In this document: piece after piece, positions 31,901-38,516 of the stretch
How positions within the stretch are numbered: position 1 is the stretch's first letter
Layout: every line of letters starts with the position of its first letter
Source of the DNA: Sphingobacteriales bacterium
Lineage (GTDB): Bacteria; Bacteroidota; Bacteroidia; Chitinophagales; CAIOSU01
Length of the DNA: 64,000 nucleotides
Assembly (NCBI GenBank): GCA_027483645.1
Contig: JAIXUD010000022.1
Location: 1-64,000 of the forward strand
Reading direction: 5' to 3'
Position numbers and translations under genes: made by a program
The notes under the pieces: generated by a model
What the model saw: only the letters and a program-made list of their open reading frames with translations
Told to the model about the DNA's origin: nothing
Database searches by the model: none

Positions 31901-32544
31901 GGGTAAATGGCTGCTGGAGCGCCGAGGGCAGCGCAACAGTAACGATACTGAGCGCACCTAATGCTGCTACCACTTGGACCGGGGACGTGGATAACGATTG
32001 GTTTAACTGGCAAAACTGGACTAATTGCACACCGGGCGCCATTACCGATGTTACCATACCTGCGGGCAGGCCAAACTATCCTGGTTTATACGGTTTAAAC
32101 CCTGTGGCCAACTCAGTTACCATTCAATCAGGCGGTACTATTACTTTGAACGGTGGCCGTACATTGATTACCACCGACTACATCAACAACCAAGGCACCC
32201 TTACCATGTCCGCTGCCAGCACCATTAGGCTGAGCGGAAACTGGACCAACACGGGTACCTTTAACAGCGGTAACGGTACAGTTGAGTTTACCGGTACGGG
32301 CACCAGCACTATCGCCGCTGGCGGTACGGGTACCTCCCAATCGTTCAACAACATTGCCATTACCAAAACGGGAGGCGCCAAGGTAACCCTAAGCAGCTCG
32401 GTGAAAACCAATGGCAACTTGCAGATAACTACTGGTGAGTTTGAAGTGCCTGCCGGTACATCCGCATTGCCGAATAATGTGATAAATACTACTAACGGCG
32501 CGATAAGGGTGAAAGCCGGTGCGCAGTTTAGGGTACAACCATAA
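19987..32544 (+). CDS. Giant beta-helix/Ig-like secreted protein (4,185 aa)
   Basis: Secreted repeat protein; function not recognised. The ATG at 19987 gives a signal peptide ending AFAQ; the frame is open to 19951 but the added residues do not improve it. Residues about 30-960 are beta-strand-rich Thr/Gly/Asn repeats starting WIGASGGSW. Three related modules then start near 22870, 25725 and 28515. Each opens with a GTVTVG- or YSVGTG-type motif, carries long runs of NNxI/SNNxI parallel beta-helix (PbH1-type) coils, and ends in a VDFDGDDRT...TDxGAD motif. Three Ig-like units of about 90 residues follow (from 30826), and then a WTGDVDNDWFNWQNW domain. The protein stops at FRVQP with no CHU_C or type A T9SS tail, which is odd for this kind of protein. 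It is monocistronic, with a terminator 22 bp after the stop. Confidence 0.85.
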   Translation: MNGKFTLGNKGVLLTLVLVCLMAGNAFAQTTYTWIGASGGSWAVSTNWTPTRTTPATTDILQFNSGTNVTVTALPLTQTIRQLLVTNNTTVALSSASTTTLSIAGPGATNNLVVASGSTLILGNTGLVNLTFITTASQRGDISGALQVGNSTFTTTFLTTAPGVTVAGSLTTLAATSVVTSIANGLNFAAGGTYNHQRDGGNIPTATWNAASNLNITGITVTMPTFVASTFGNFTWNNTSQTVNTGGPTAGISVAGNLNVSAGNLLTNSSTFAVTGTANVASGATFTSASGTKTFNNNLTITGTLVPGTATYTLAGANRVLTSASALTLVNLDVTGTWTSNPSLTLTGNLTGAGGLTMATGTTLTLGGTSTITTLNVITNAPTTVIYNGATGQSIKAIIYHNLVIDKGSSVGTAGGTIQVADDFTITSGTFTDGGASVVGTATGIFSVASGATYQTTRTATSWFPTGFVAANITLNNNSTFTYAGTAHTLPLLSTLPITQYPILGIANGTKTLAEATGVYGLNISSGTLTDGGFQITANASGPVIMASGTALNLGSATTGTTFPLNAVTANINLNVGSTVTYLSAQAQTVSSQPVYGILTLTNAGAKTVGGAITTVAGAFNMGTGSPTFNVNGQILVLRGGATYNAGATFNATVAGSEVRIENTAGQTYNFGTTTPLIRQLTMANSGVASITNSIDVAAFVINGSANLTVSNCTLGITGTYSNSGTISLNGGVTSVLAMKGTSAQNLAIGGYTSSVVGNLVIDNAAGVTLDLPINVTTISLNSGLLNTTGTNILQVNGLTAANIVGGSSTSYVNGPMRRLLPNGVSAVSFVFPVGKGDYNPFTLNSPTTNAATVVVQAEVVDAIAGGTAATGFSAAPTPARYWQVSASTSPANLTAIGSVRLRDTDMTITADNAIGRSATLTGAYSNFGGASPNSPATGDLTTSITLPTALGFFKIGERGSLCGAYSVGTGETFATLTDAVTVLNGANITCDVFLELTDNYSGAGETFPIVFNQLSYVGGPWRVTVRPHSSVTVNRVIAGAPASGLPLINLNGADRIIFDGVPGGSTGTNVIADSRLVLRNTQTTTPGPVVLIDNDALNDTLEYVQVEGQNITATSGLIVIGATATSVGNDNHAILFSTIRDRSDQTGVPLQAIYSVGSSTAGRTNDNITVANCNIFNFFVAGTGGYAINVGNYNNTWTIRNNSFYQTASRASSGLSLARGAISISTSGFGGDGFVVENNIIGGFQPDGGGTAYTITGSASTSTFTGILLNVNSAISAVPSTVSGNIIRNISFQTSSAATTAPGVFSGIHIGSNGYNVSVTNNQVGDTTGTGSITLTRTASGTTYGISFATNGFVTITGNRIGSFTITNTTTTTQANGFTGIFFSGGSSATLTRNISNNIIGSISTANNINLGTSSTTTAQSMYGIFSTSGIGDMTVENNTIANLTNNHTVASTGLVNHGINVTSGLVNISNNKIYNIASVSPSTGTGIAAVAAGIIMNSTGVSGHTISGNQIYNISNTSNGAVTVHGIFSAAGTSSKTTLNANLIHSLLATSTVSTTTINGILLSAGDYTASNNMIRLGLRVDGTTTAGASAVINGINEAAGVNDIYHNSVYIGGTFTNTVNSFALFSAVTTGTRNVMNNILVNERVNAGTGRNYAIRFANTTGLTSNYNDLFVTGTGTLLGQVNVTNYTTLADWQAGAAEDANSISSDPKFINAAGSAGVDLHIQAPPVSTPIEGTGFGVAVSFDFDGEDRTAFTPTDMGADAGDFEGIDLTAPAFGAFNITGVCNGATSHSFTVAITDASTVNVTSGTAPRVYYKKSGDANDLTGWKFVESASTSSPYTFNINFSTLNAGSVSPGDVLQYFVVAQDTAPTPNVGIATGTFTAAPTTVALTSGAFPIGGTIKTFSILPCSGTVTVGATGANYPSLTNAGGLFEAINATTLTGPLVANITTDLTLESGSVSLNQWLESGVGNYTLTIQSSAAAQRLITSTSAATTGLIRIVGADRTTFNGGTGTNRYLVFRNTITNATGASTFSFSGDASNNTINNCIIEGAAISTANGVISFGTGVSTGNDNNTITNSDISDNGTTPYNAIYSVGTTGTAVNNSGNNINNCNISDYHHPSGVSTGILLGTGNNSWTIENNHFFQTATRAAAAGIHSAININNNVANQGGYVITGNYIGGNAADGSGTMTYTSGLAAQYAPIYLPFVPASPASTVSNNIIDHISVSTISASTSGPGVFTAIYLGATTAPWTVTGNLIGDTTVNGSITATLNTNAGGHVNGIKIESTGSSNISNNKISGVSAVGGTGTNVTIHNYGINITTGNVTADNNLIGSTAVANSLQATSAAAGNGSIVGGILSVNGAGFAGAYTNNRILNLTNSIATTTSQVVGIVTSGGGQFTITGNTVATLNSNGSGTSGGTSSSVLGISVNSSNPVHTISNNTLYGLSCNSSTGANVTGIYYSGGTGSSIVSRNFVHSLKGANSTTGIVTGISLATAPVTASNNMVRLGIDTSGAALTTSQQITGISASNSSGTTAIYFNTVYIGGSGVGTTTSNSMALRTFASTGSINIRNNIFANARSNATTGGRHYAYFLANTTNVTSDYNLFYAPGTGGTLFTVNNGTTPLTTINALRLAAGGQNVNSGVDDPNLVDPTGNAADVDLHITGVTAADEAGIAISGISVDFDGDDRTDVSTTPTDIGADATDATPKDIVPPAVNVTTVPAQAACGGTLTVNITATVTDAATGVDTTTFPPTLWWRESTGTWASLAATSNTGSNWLFTLNLTGVVNGQTYQYYAAAQDLAATPNIGYSNYSASTPVHADVLTTPSTINTAPATFNIVAATPLSGTVTVGSGGTFTSFNANGATGLFFNLMTRGLSGNLVVKVVSDINESGLYYVLGDIPEYCGSNYTVTITPDSNLVRTIQQTSTTGGNPLINLAGCKRITFDGSFGGSGRYLTFASRVTGATTPTFYLNGNTQNVTIANCTIEGNNQLTNSVGPGVINFAGLLGSGTLITNITINNNIIRNRSDLTQNIANSPNTLINIGGLNAMSLPLKSNITISNNEMFNFRENAINIRQNSSFSGIGDNITITGNKIYEPINYNLYQYVVWLEGGTSSKGHTISNNIIGGNALPSPGLTGTWSNNKSDSEIWAIYTLNGGTNINDGVTISGNTIGNMNLNGYGYGNFLGIRNEFGYAKIENNIINGIANYGHGAAETDASVCIGIWNGDENETEIVGNVVSNIRAFYDVASGFLPYQAVLGIMHGSNFYLNGTDFTNYPGGKIKLSNNQVFNLSSGSLNATVGTPDALTGIFCFPANGTTGNEVSGNQVYNLNCTEGWTNNANNTRIYGIGIGLGGYGATAAGVVSNNKVYDMSNNSRANAPEVNGIVAAGGNWTLANNMVSITNSDYPNGRPLIVGLLDWMRSGRTGAFYNNSVYIGGTVVGGSNSSYAYCRIPDALANVNGAAVTIRNNIFFNDRTGNSTNNIAIGNLGTLNTPSVGWDSDYNFLLTRNTGQVGRWIGTTSGDRTLSGWQTTSGGDANSKTATITTGTSSSTAANPAELFLNTAIGDLHISLTPPNDPWPYSHVQNFGETLAALTVDIDGDARPLGSAYDMGADEFTACATPVVTANPANAAVCALGDTSFAVTATGTGIGYSWEVSTNSGSTWSTVANGGVYVNATSSTLGINDATSGMNGYQYRGIATNTCGADTSAVATLTINASPAVTVYNPSSFNNSICAGSNTLFGVTATGGSLTYQWQTFPNGGSAWANVTNVAPYSGATSNELSIGTTPQSLDGYQYRVIVSGSCAPPDTSNVGILTVTGPVITAQPSTTTTVCDGASTTISATANVSNYQWQVSTNGGGAWSNLSNGGPYSNVTTGTLTINPASTALNNYQYRVVATNTSCSNTVNSDASVLTVNAAPTAVSVSGGGTWCGSATLTATGGTGGTIYWQNTTSGGTSTTTASSSETVSASGTYYFRAQGVNGCWSAEGSATVTILSAPNAATTWTGDVDNDWFNWQNWTNCTPGAITDVTIPAGRPNYPGLYGLNPVANSVTIQSGGTITLNGGRTLITTDYINNQGTLTMSAASTIRLSGNWTNTGTFNSGNGTVEFTGTGTSTIAAGGTGTSQSFNNIAITKTGGAKVTLSSSVKTNGNLQITTGEFEVPAGTSALPNNVINTTNGAIRVKAGAQFRVQP

Positions 32545-32566
32545 TCTTTTTTCCATGATTGATTGC

Positions 32567-32600
32567 AAAGAGGCGCGCCGAATGGTGCGCCTCTTTTTTT
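32567..32600 (+). terminator. Rho-independent terminator after the 4,185-aa protein
   Basis: AAAGAGGCGC (32567-32576) pairs with GCGCCTCTTT (32587-32596), extended inward by a GCC/GGT pairing, with a GAAT loop and a run of T. Confidence 0.9.
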
Positions 32601-32669
32601 GGTTGTTCCGCTCAGCAATACTTTACATACACATAACGATTAGGCATCCATGGTATCAGGGTTTAGTTG

Positions 32670-32677
32670 TAACTTTG
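32670..32677 (+). promoter_or_regulatory. Candidate -7 box (TAACTTTG)
   Basis: An exact match to the Bacteroidota TAnnTTTG element, 21 bp before the ATG of the lamin-tail protein. No clear -33 TTTG is seen. Confidence 0.5.
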
Positions 32678-32698
32678 CACACTGACCGAAACTAGGAT

Positions 32699-35600
32699 AT
32701 GAGTTGTTTACGCTTGACCCTCGCAGTGCTGTTTGTTACCATACTGGCCGCATTGCCTTTACGTGCCCAATTGGTTATTAATGAACTATCTAACGGCACT
32801 TCGGGAGCTCAAGAATATGTGGAGCTTTTGGTGGTAGGCACCCCTAGTTGCGCTAACCCTTGCGTAGACCTTAGAGGCTGGGTGTTGGATGATAATAACG
32901 GCACCTTTGCTACTGGCACTGGCACCGGTATAGCTGGGGGGCATATGCGGTTTGCTAATGATGCAACCTGGCAATGTATTCCTATCGGTACTATAATCGT
33001 AATTTATAACAATACCGACCGCAACCCTGGGGTACCAGCCGATAACCTTACAGGTGCCAACTGTGTGTATGTGATACCAGCAAGCAGTACACTTTTTGAG
33101 CGAAATACTACTCAACCTTCAGCAACTGGGGTGGCTACTTATGCTGGGCCATACGTTGCTGGCGGCGATTGGGCCACCCAAGGTATGAGTAATACAGAAG
33201 ACAGTTACCAAACCCGCGCTCCTGGAGCACTTACTGTGCCCTACCATGCCGTAAGCTATGCAGGTAACAACGCTAACACTATCATTTACTTTGCCGGAGG
33301 TGGCGGTGGCCAAGTATATTCAATGACCAATGGTACTAGCAACGACCCGTTTCTGCAAACGAACTGGACCGCTGCCTCGGCCAGCACCAACCAGACACCT
33401 GGCGCACCCAACAATACCGCCAATGCTACCTGGATAGCTAGCTTGAATAACAACTGCAATCCGATTACCAGTGTAGTGGTTGACTTAGGCCCCGACGTAT
33501 CTGTTTGCCTTGGTGATAGCATTACCATAAGGGCAACAGCCAACGTAACTGGAACCTTTAGTTGGCCTGGTTTCCCTTTAAATAATACCGATAGCCTACG
33601 CATTGCGCCTACAGCCCCTATTGGCATTATTGTAAACTTTAATGGTGGTGTTGGCTGTACCGATGCTGATACCATTGCTATTAACATCATCGCCCCACCA
33701 ACAGGGGGCATCACCGGCAATACTGCCATCTGCGCCGGCCAAAGCACCACATTATCTGCTACAGGCGGCGGTACATACAACTGGAGCACCAGCGAAACAA
33801 CTACCAGCATCACCGTTTCGCCTATTACAAACACCTTTTATGATGTTACCGTTACCAATTCGGGCGGCTGTAGGGATACGGTAGGCATTAGCGTTACCGT
33901 AAACACACAACCGGTTGGACAAATAACTGGCGATAATAATATTTGCATAGGCGAAAGCACCACCCTCACTGCAAGTGGTGGCACCTCGTACGAGTGGAGC
34001 ACCACCGAGAATACGGCAGCTATTACGGTGTCGCCCCTCATTACTACCCCTTACTCTGTAACCGTGGTAGATGTGAACGGTTGCCGCGATTCTGTATTTG
34101 CGTTGGTAACGGTAAATGCCCCACCAACAGTGACCATCTCGGGTAATACCGCTATCTGCGCTGGCGATAACACGACCCTTACCGCCAGTGGCGGCGATAC
34201 TTACGTGTGGAGCACTACCGCAACCACCGCAGCTATAACCGTGAGCCCCCCAACCGATGCAAGCTACACCGTAACTGCAACCGATACTAATGGATGCGTG
34301 GGTACTGCAACGGCTACTGTTACCGTTGGGGCAGCCGTAACAGCGGCCATCACAGGCGACTTAACAATTTGCCAGGGCGAGAGCACTACCCTTACTGCAA
34401 CCGGCGGCACTATTTTTATATGGAGCACTAGCGAAACTACTAATGCCATTACAGTTAGCCCTACTATTAACACCACTTATAGTGTTACGGTAAGTAGCAG
34501 CCCTATTTGTTTTGATGTAGCAACGGTTACCGTTAATATTGATGCACCCACAGTGGGCGCCATAGCTGGCGATTTAACCATCTGCCCTGGTGAGAGCACC
34601 ACCCTAACGGCATCAGGTGGGGTAAGCTATCTATGGAGCACTGCCGAGGTTACCGCCCCTATTACGGTAAGCCCAATTACCAATACCACTTATACCGTAA
34701 CCGTAACCGGTGCCAATGGCTGCTTGGATACGGTGACTGCGGTAGTAACCATTGATGTGGCCCCAGTGGCCACGGCAGGGCCCGATACCATTATTTGCGA
34801 AGGCAACCCTGTGGTGCTTACGGCAACCGGTGGTGGCAACTACCTGTGGAGTACCAACGAAACTACTAATACCATTACTGTAACCCCAAGTACCAATACA
34901 ACCTATACGGTTACCGTTACTAGCGCCAATGGCTGCACCGCAACTGATGGCGCTACCGTAACTGTAAATGCAAATAACATAGTACTGGCCGTGGACAACA
35001 TTGCTGCCGAAACTTGCGAGCAAGTAAATGGGCAGATTACCCTACAGTCGCCGAGCAACTTTGTGACCTATGTGTTGGTGGAGAATGGCGCAAGGATAGA
35101 TAGCGTATTGGGTGGCGGGGTGTTTTTTGATTTGGATGGCGGTAATTATACCATTATTGCCACGGATAATAATGGCTGCCAACGCACCATAACGAATGTG
35201 CTAGTGCCGGAAACATTGATACCGCAAGCTACAGTTACTGCCACTACACCAACCTGCTTTGGCGATGCTAATGGAACCATTACGCTTACTTCATCCACTA
35301 CTGGCTTGTACTATAGCCTAGATGGAGGTACACCGCAGTTGAGCAGCACTTTTAGTGGATTGGTGGGTGATGATTACCAAATTCGCGTCATCGATTCCGT
35401 GGCTGGTTGCGATAACCTTATCGACTTTACCCTTACTCAGCCCGATGTACTGGAAGTATCGGTTTCGCCAGATAGCACCAACATTGTGCAAGGTGAGCAA
35501 GTGGAGCTGGTGAGCACCGTTACGGGTGGTACCACCCCGTACAGCTACTTATGGGTGCCTAGCACCGCTTTGGATTGCGATACCTGTGCAACGGTTACCT

Positions 35601-35971
35601 CTACCCCGCAAGACTCCCTGACTGCCTACACCCTCACCGTAACCGATACCAATGGTTGTGTGGACACTGCCCGCGCCGTGATAAGGGTTACCAACGAGTT
35701 TTTGATTACCGTACCGAGTGGCTTCACCCCTGATGGCGACGGCAACAACGATTTCCTTCGCCCACTATCCAATGAGCCTATTGATTTCACCCTAATGATT
35801 TTCAACCGTTGGGGCGAAAAAATATACCAAGGCGACGGCATGCCTGGCTGGGATGGCACTTATAAATACGAGCGCCAACCCATTGCCACCTACGTTTACG
35901 TCATCGAATACACCCGCCTCCTAAACGGCGACACCGGGTATTTGACAGGCAGCTTTACGCTGTTGCGGTAG
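32699..35971 (+). CDS. Lamin-tail/Ig-like protein with gliding-motility C-terminal domain
   Basis: Secreted T9SS cargo of 1,090 residues. The signal peptide covers residues 1-24 (cut near LRAQ). An LTD (lamin-tail) domain follows, with VINELSNG near its start and DLRGWVLDD. Six Ig-like units of about 80 residues then run from about 335 to 765, each with an ICxGxSTTLTASGG motif, a WST core and VSPxTNTTYTVTVT. A SprB-like unit (TCFGDANGTITL) comes next. The last 90 residues are a CHU_C-type domain (FTPDGDGNNDFL, IFNRWGEKIYQ, YVYVIEY), a recognised T9SS export signal. It has a candidate promoter of its own and sits after a terminator, so it is likely its own unit. Likely cell-surface; ligand unknown. 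Confidence 0.9.
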   Translation: MSCLRLTLAVLFVTILAALPLRAQLVINELSNGTSGAQEYVELLVVGTPSCANPCVDLRGWVLDDNNGTFATGTGTGIAGGHMRFANDATWQCIPIGTIIVIYNNTDRNPGVPADNLTGANCVYVIPASSTLFERNTTQPSATGVATYAGPYVAGGDWATQGMSNTEDSYQTRAPGALTVPYHAVSYAGNNANTIIYFAGGGGGQVYSMTNGTSNDPFLQTNWTAASASTNQTPGAPNNTANATWIASLNNNCNPITSVVVDLGPDVSVCLGDSITIRATANVTGTFSWPGFPLNNTDSLRIAPTAPIGIIVNFNGGVGCTDADTIAINIIAPPTGGITGNTAICAGQSTTLSATGGGTYNWSTSETTTSITVSPITNTFYDVTVTNSGGCRDTVGISVTVNTQPVGQITGDNNICIGESTTLTASGGTSYEWSTTENTAAITVSPLITTPYSVTVVDVNGCRDSVFALVTVNAPPTVTISGNTAICAGDNTTLTASGGDTYVWSTTATTAAITVSPPTDASYTVTATDTNGCVGTATATVTVGAAVTAAITGDLTICQGESTTLTATGGTIFIWSTSETTNAITVSPTINTTYSVTVSSSPICFDVATVTVNIDAPTVGAIAGDLTICPGESTTLTASGGVSYLWSTAEVTAPITVSPITNTTYTVTVTGANGCLDTVTAVVTIDVAPVATAGPDTIICEGNPVVLTATGGGNYLWSTNETTNTITVTPSTNTTYTVTVTSANGCTATDGATVTVNANNIVLAVDNIAAETCEQVNGQITLQSPSNFVTYVLVENGARIDSVLGGGVFFDLDGGNYTIIATDNNGCQRTITNVLVPETLIPQATVTATTPTCFGDANGTITLTSSTTGLYYSLDGGTPQLSSTFSGLVGDDYQIRVIDSVAGCDNLIDFTLTQPDVLEVSVSPDSTNIVQGEQVELVSTVTGGTTPYSYLWVPSTALDCDTCATVTSTPQDSLTAYTLTVTDTNGCVDTARAVIRVTNEFLITVPSGFTPDGDGNNDFLRPLSNEPIDFTLMIFNRWGEKIYQGDGMPGWDGTYKYERQPIATYVYVIEYTRLLNGDTGYLTGSFTLLR

Positions 35972-36040
35972 TTTTTCCAAGTGTTGCGTGGGCATCCCCA
36001 CTGAAATGCGGGACAGGCTGAAGACGCACGGTCCGTTTCA

Positions 36041-36060
36041 TCCTCGTCTAAAGACGAGGA
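36041..36060. other. Perfect 8-bp hairpin between convergent genes
   Basis: TCCTCGTC pairs with GACGAGGA across a TAAA loop. It lies between the ends of the lamin-tail gene and the esterase gene. There is no T-run on either side, so a terminator role is uncertain. Confidence 0.4.
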
Positions 36061-36119
36061 CGAGTGCGTGGAAACCGGCTGGTAACCTGAGGGATTATGT
36101 GCAGCGATGATGGATATAG

Positions 36120-37367
36120 CTACTGCTTAAGCAATCTTATGGTTTCGGTATTCTTAGGGCTCTCTATTTTTAGGAAGTAGATACCGTTGTGTAAGGTTGA
36201 AAAATCTTGGGCATTTATGTATGCTCCTGAGTAGATGGTTTGCCCTATTTGATTGGTCAATATGAAGTGTTCGTTGCCTGCCAGATTTGAAAGGGCTATT
36301 TTGTCATTAAAGGGATTGGGATAGGCATTTACCGAAGTATTGATGGAGTTGAATGAAGATATACCGCTCGCTAAGCTGCAACTTGCAGTTACGCTGTCGG
36401 TTTGATAGAAACTTTCACAACTGTTGCAAAAAAGGCTTTTGAAGAAACAGGCAGCACGCCCCACCCTAAATGGCGTTCCGAAAATGGAGTCTTGATAAAC
36501 CCCGTGCCCTCCCCCAATCTTCACAGATAGGTCGCTACAAATGCCATTTGATGTCAATAGCGTATGCAAGGCCCTTGAGCCATAAGATTTGTCGACATGA
36601 ATGCAGCCCCCACCAAATGATGAATCGATGGAAACCGTGCTATCGGCATCTCCATGAAAAGATACCATGGGCAGCATTTCGGTTTGCTCTATGCTCGCTT
36701 TCAGCATGGCCCCCCAATCATTAAACAGGCCTTTTATGCTGTAGGTATTGGTGAGGCTATTGCCCGATGTATTCAAGTTTCCCAATAGCGGTTGTAAACT
36801 GGGCGTAAAGGCATTCCATTCCGCTTGAGAGATATAAACCACACCGAGGGAACCTACGGAGCCTGCACTTCCGCCGCCAATAAACAGCCACGAAGTATCA
36901 ACCCTAAGCAATGGGGCGTTTTCGGCAACAAACCTAAATGCCGCATTAATATCCTGCTGGGCACGGTATTTTGCTTTTTCTTCTGATATGGTATCGGTAG
37001 CACAATTTAAGCCAAGGCGGTAGTTAATGGTTACGGCAACAAACCCCCGCTTAGCGAATTCTTTGCAAACCCTGGTGTAGTTAATTTTATCGCCCGAAAC
37101 CAAGCCGCCGCCGTGTACCATTACTATCAATGGCCTTAATGGAAGCGTGTCCACCGCCAAAGTGGGGTAGTAGGCATCTAGTTTGAGGGCTACACTTGAG
37201 CCTGTCCAATCTATGGCATTTGCGTAGGTAACATTCAGTTGCGAACTTATTTGCGCGTCAGTAAAGTATGGGTTGTTGCTGAATCGGTTATCAGTGGTGC
37301 AAAGCTGGGCAGCAACACTAAGTGCCAATAATTGAAGTGCAAAGATTGAAATGATATTTTTTAGCAT
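36120..37367 (-). CDS. Secreted alpha/beta hydrolase (esterase-like) with T9SS type A tail
   Basis: Probable carboxylesterase or lipase of the alpha/beta hydrolase fold, exported by T9SS. The signal peptide is residues 1-20 (MLKNIISIFALQLLALSVAA). VMVHGGG (H85-G88) is the oxyanion-hole motif of HSL/type-B esterases. GGSAG (165-169) places the nucleophile at Ser167; the acid is likely Asp240 or Asp242 in HGDAD, and His288 in GGGHG completes the triad. The last 70 residues are a type A sorting domain (VNAYPNPFNDK ... IRLLKQ). The catalytic part is about 300 residues, usual for the fold. It is convergent with the preceding gene and has no partner gene on its strand. Substrate not predictable. 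Confidence 0.85.
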   Translation of the reverse strand: MLKNIISIFALQLLALSVAAQLCTTDNRFSNNPYFTDAQISSQLNVTYANAIDWTGSSVALKLDAYYPTLAVDTLPLRPLIVMVHGGGLVSGDKINYTRVCKEFAKRGFVAVTINYRLGLNCATDTISEEKAKYRAQQDINAAFRFVAENAPLLRVDTSWLFIGGGSAGSVGSLGVVYISQAEWNAFTPSLQPLLGNLNTSGNSLTNTYSIKGLFNDWGAMLKASIEQTEMLPMVSFHGDADSTVSIDSSFGGGCIHVDKSYGSRALHTLLTSNGICSDLSVKIGGGHGVYQDSIFGTPFRVGRAACFFKSLFCNSCESFYQTDSVTASCSLASGISSFNSINTSVNAYPNPFNDKIALSNLAGNEHFILTNQIGQTIYSGAYINAQDFSTLHNGIYFLKIESPKNTETIRLLKQ

Positions 37368-37702
37368 ACCTACAGTTCATTTGTCGATAAATAGACTAGT
37401 CTTTTAACCAAATAGCAAGGGTACATGGTTTTTGCTTTGATACCAAGTTTTTGGCAATGGTTATGCCGGGCTGCAATAAGTGGCTTAGACTAAAAGTAAT
37501 GCAAATACCCCATTAGTGCAACAACAGCGCAAGCCTGTTACCATTGGCCCTTACTTGTTACAGCTAGGATGCTGCAAGGTGCTTTGCCGTAAGCGGGGAG
37601 GGTTAAGGTGGCGGGGGTTATCTTTAAAATGGCGGTTTTCAACGCTGCGTTATTCCATGTAAATCGAAACAAACCAAGTATATTTATACCACATTCCAAG
37701 GT
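37368..37702. other. Divergent intergenic region (335 bp)
   Basis: Spacer between the divergent esterase and membrane-protein genes, so it should hold both promoters. The only candidate I can point to is TATATTTA (37679-37686, + strand), one base off TAnnTTTG and 16 bp before the membrane-protein ATG. No gene, repeat or RNA was recognised here. Confidence 0.4.
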
Positions 37703-38119
37703 ATGAAAAGGGTATTGCTGCTAACTGTTTCGCTTACTGTCATCAGCATGGTGCTTTTCACCAAATGGTGGAAATTATCTGAGTATGGCAGTTATACAGC
37801 CCATGGTTTCCCTATGGTGCATAGCATACCCTGCTTGCACACTTCGCTGTGCACGCAGTATTTTGTAAGAGCTGTGCTTATTAACATAACCGTTCATTTA
37901 ATTTTCTGGGGCGCAGTAATTGTTTTTGCCAAGCGCTACATTTCGCCATCAGTTTGGACCAAGCGTTTGGCCATGGGGCTGCAAACCGTGGCGATAATTT
38001 TGGTCGTTTTGGTGGGTCTCTATTTTTTAGTCTTTGAGGGTATTTATATGTGGGAGCCCGATTATCCATGGGAAGTATTGGACAGCGGATTGGAGATTTT
38101 TTTCAATCGTTTGGACTAA
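37703..38119 (+). CDS. Small integral membrane protein, unknown function
   Basis: Not recognised. The 138 residues carry three clear hydrophobic segments: about 5-21 (LLLTVSLTVISMVLF), about 53-75 (RAVLINITVHLIFWGAVIVFA) and about 92-112 (QTVAIILVVLVGLYFLVF). A Cys- and His-containing loop lies between the first and second (HSIPCLHTSLCTQ). The C-terminus is acidic and aromatic (MWEPDYPWEVLD). It starts at an ATG 16 bp after a TATATTTA box and stands alone, with no operon partner. Confidence 0.6.
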   Translation: MKRVLLLTVSLTVISMVLFTKWWKLSEYGSYTAHGFPMVHSIPCLHTSLCTQYFVRAVLINITVHLIFWGAVIVFAKRYISPSVWTKRLAMGLQTVAIILVVLVGLYFLVFEGIYMWEPDYPWEVLDSGLEIFFNRLD

Positions 38120-38443
38120 CATGCGAAATAACCCTCCCAACCTCCCCCTGACCCATTCGGCAAAAGCTCAAGGTAAAAACTGGGTGAGGAGCTACAGTAT
38201 TACACGCGCACGAGCATTTGATAGTTGCATCTTCACCACCCGCACCCTGCCCTTTTCCGCGAAAAGCTCCAAAGGGCACAGCACTCGCTTGCACCCTTCG
38301 ACACGGCTCAGGATGACACGCGGGTTTCCACTGGTAATGTTCATCACAGTGATAATTAGAATTCTATAATTCTTAAATTCTGCAAACTATCTCACACTTT
38401 AGCGTAATTCTGATTCAGACATTCATCGTACATCAAGTTGAAG

Positions 38444-38479
38444 CAGTCTTGTGTCTTGTGTCTCAAATCTTGTGTCTAA
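38444..38479 (+). repeat. TCTTGTG heptad array, copy 1 (inverted partner at 43322-43357)
   Basis: Repeating TCTTGTG units with a 7-bp period. The 36-nt stretch matches the reverse complement of 43322-43357 at 32 of 36 positions by my alignment. Confidence 0.75.
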
Positions 38480-38485
38480 AAAACC

Positions 38486-38493
38486 TAACTTTA
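38486..38493 (+). promoter_or_regulatory. Candidate -7 box of pheT (TAACTTTA)
   Basis: Seven of eight bases match TAnnTTTG, 23 bp before the pheT ATG and just after the heptad array. Confidence 0.35.
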
Positions 38494-38516
38494 CACCCCA
38501 GAACCCTTACCACACA

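Larger units (their letters stand above)
38120..38516. other. Intergenic region before pheT with repeat fragments
   Basis: No convincing gene is present. It contains a CACCCTTCGACACGGCTCAG-GATGACA stretch (about 38295-38320) of the kind found dispersed in many bacterial spacers. At the right end it holds a TCTTGTG heptad array and a candidate -7 box for pheT. Confidence 0.5.

Noticed and set aside
38451-38516. 22-residue N-terminal extension of PheT
   Set aside because: It reads through the heptad array and -7 box; MKISYNWLKDYI at 38517 is the family start.
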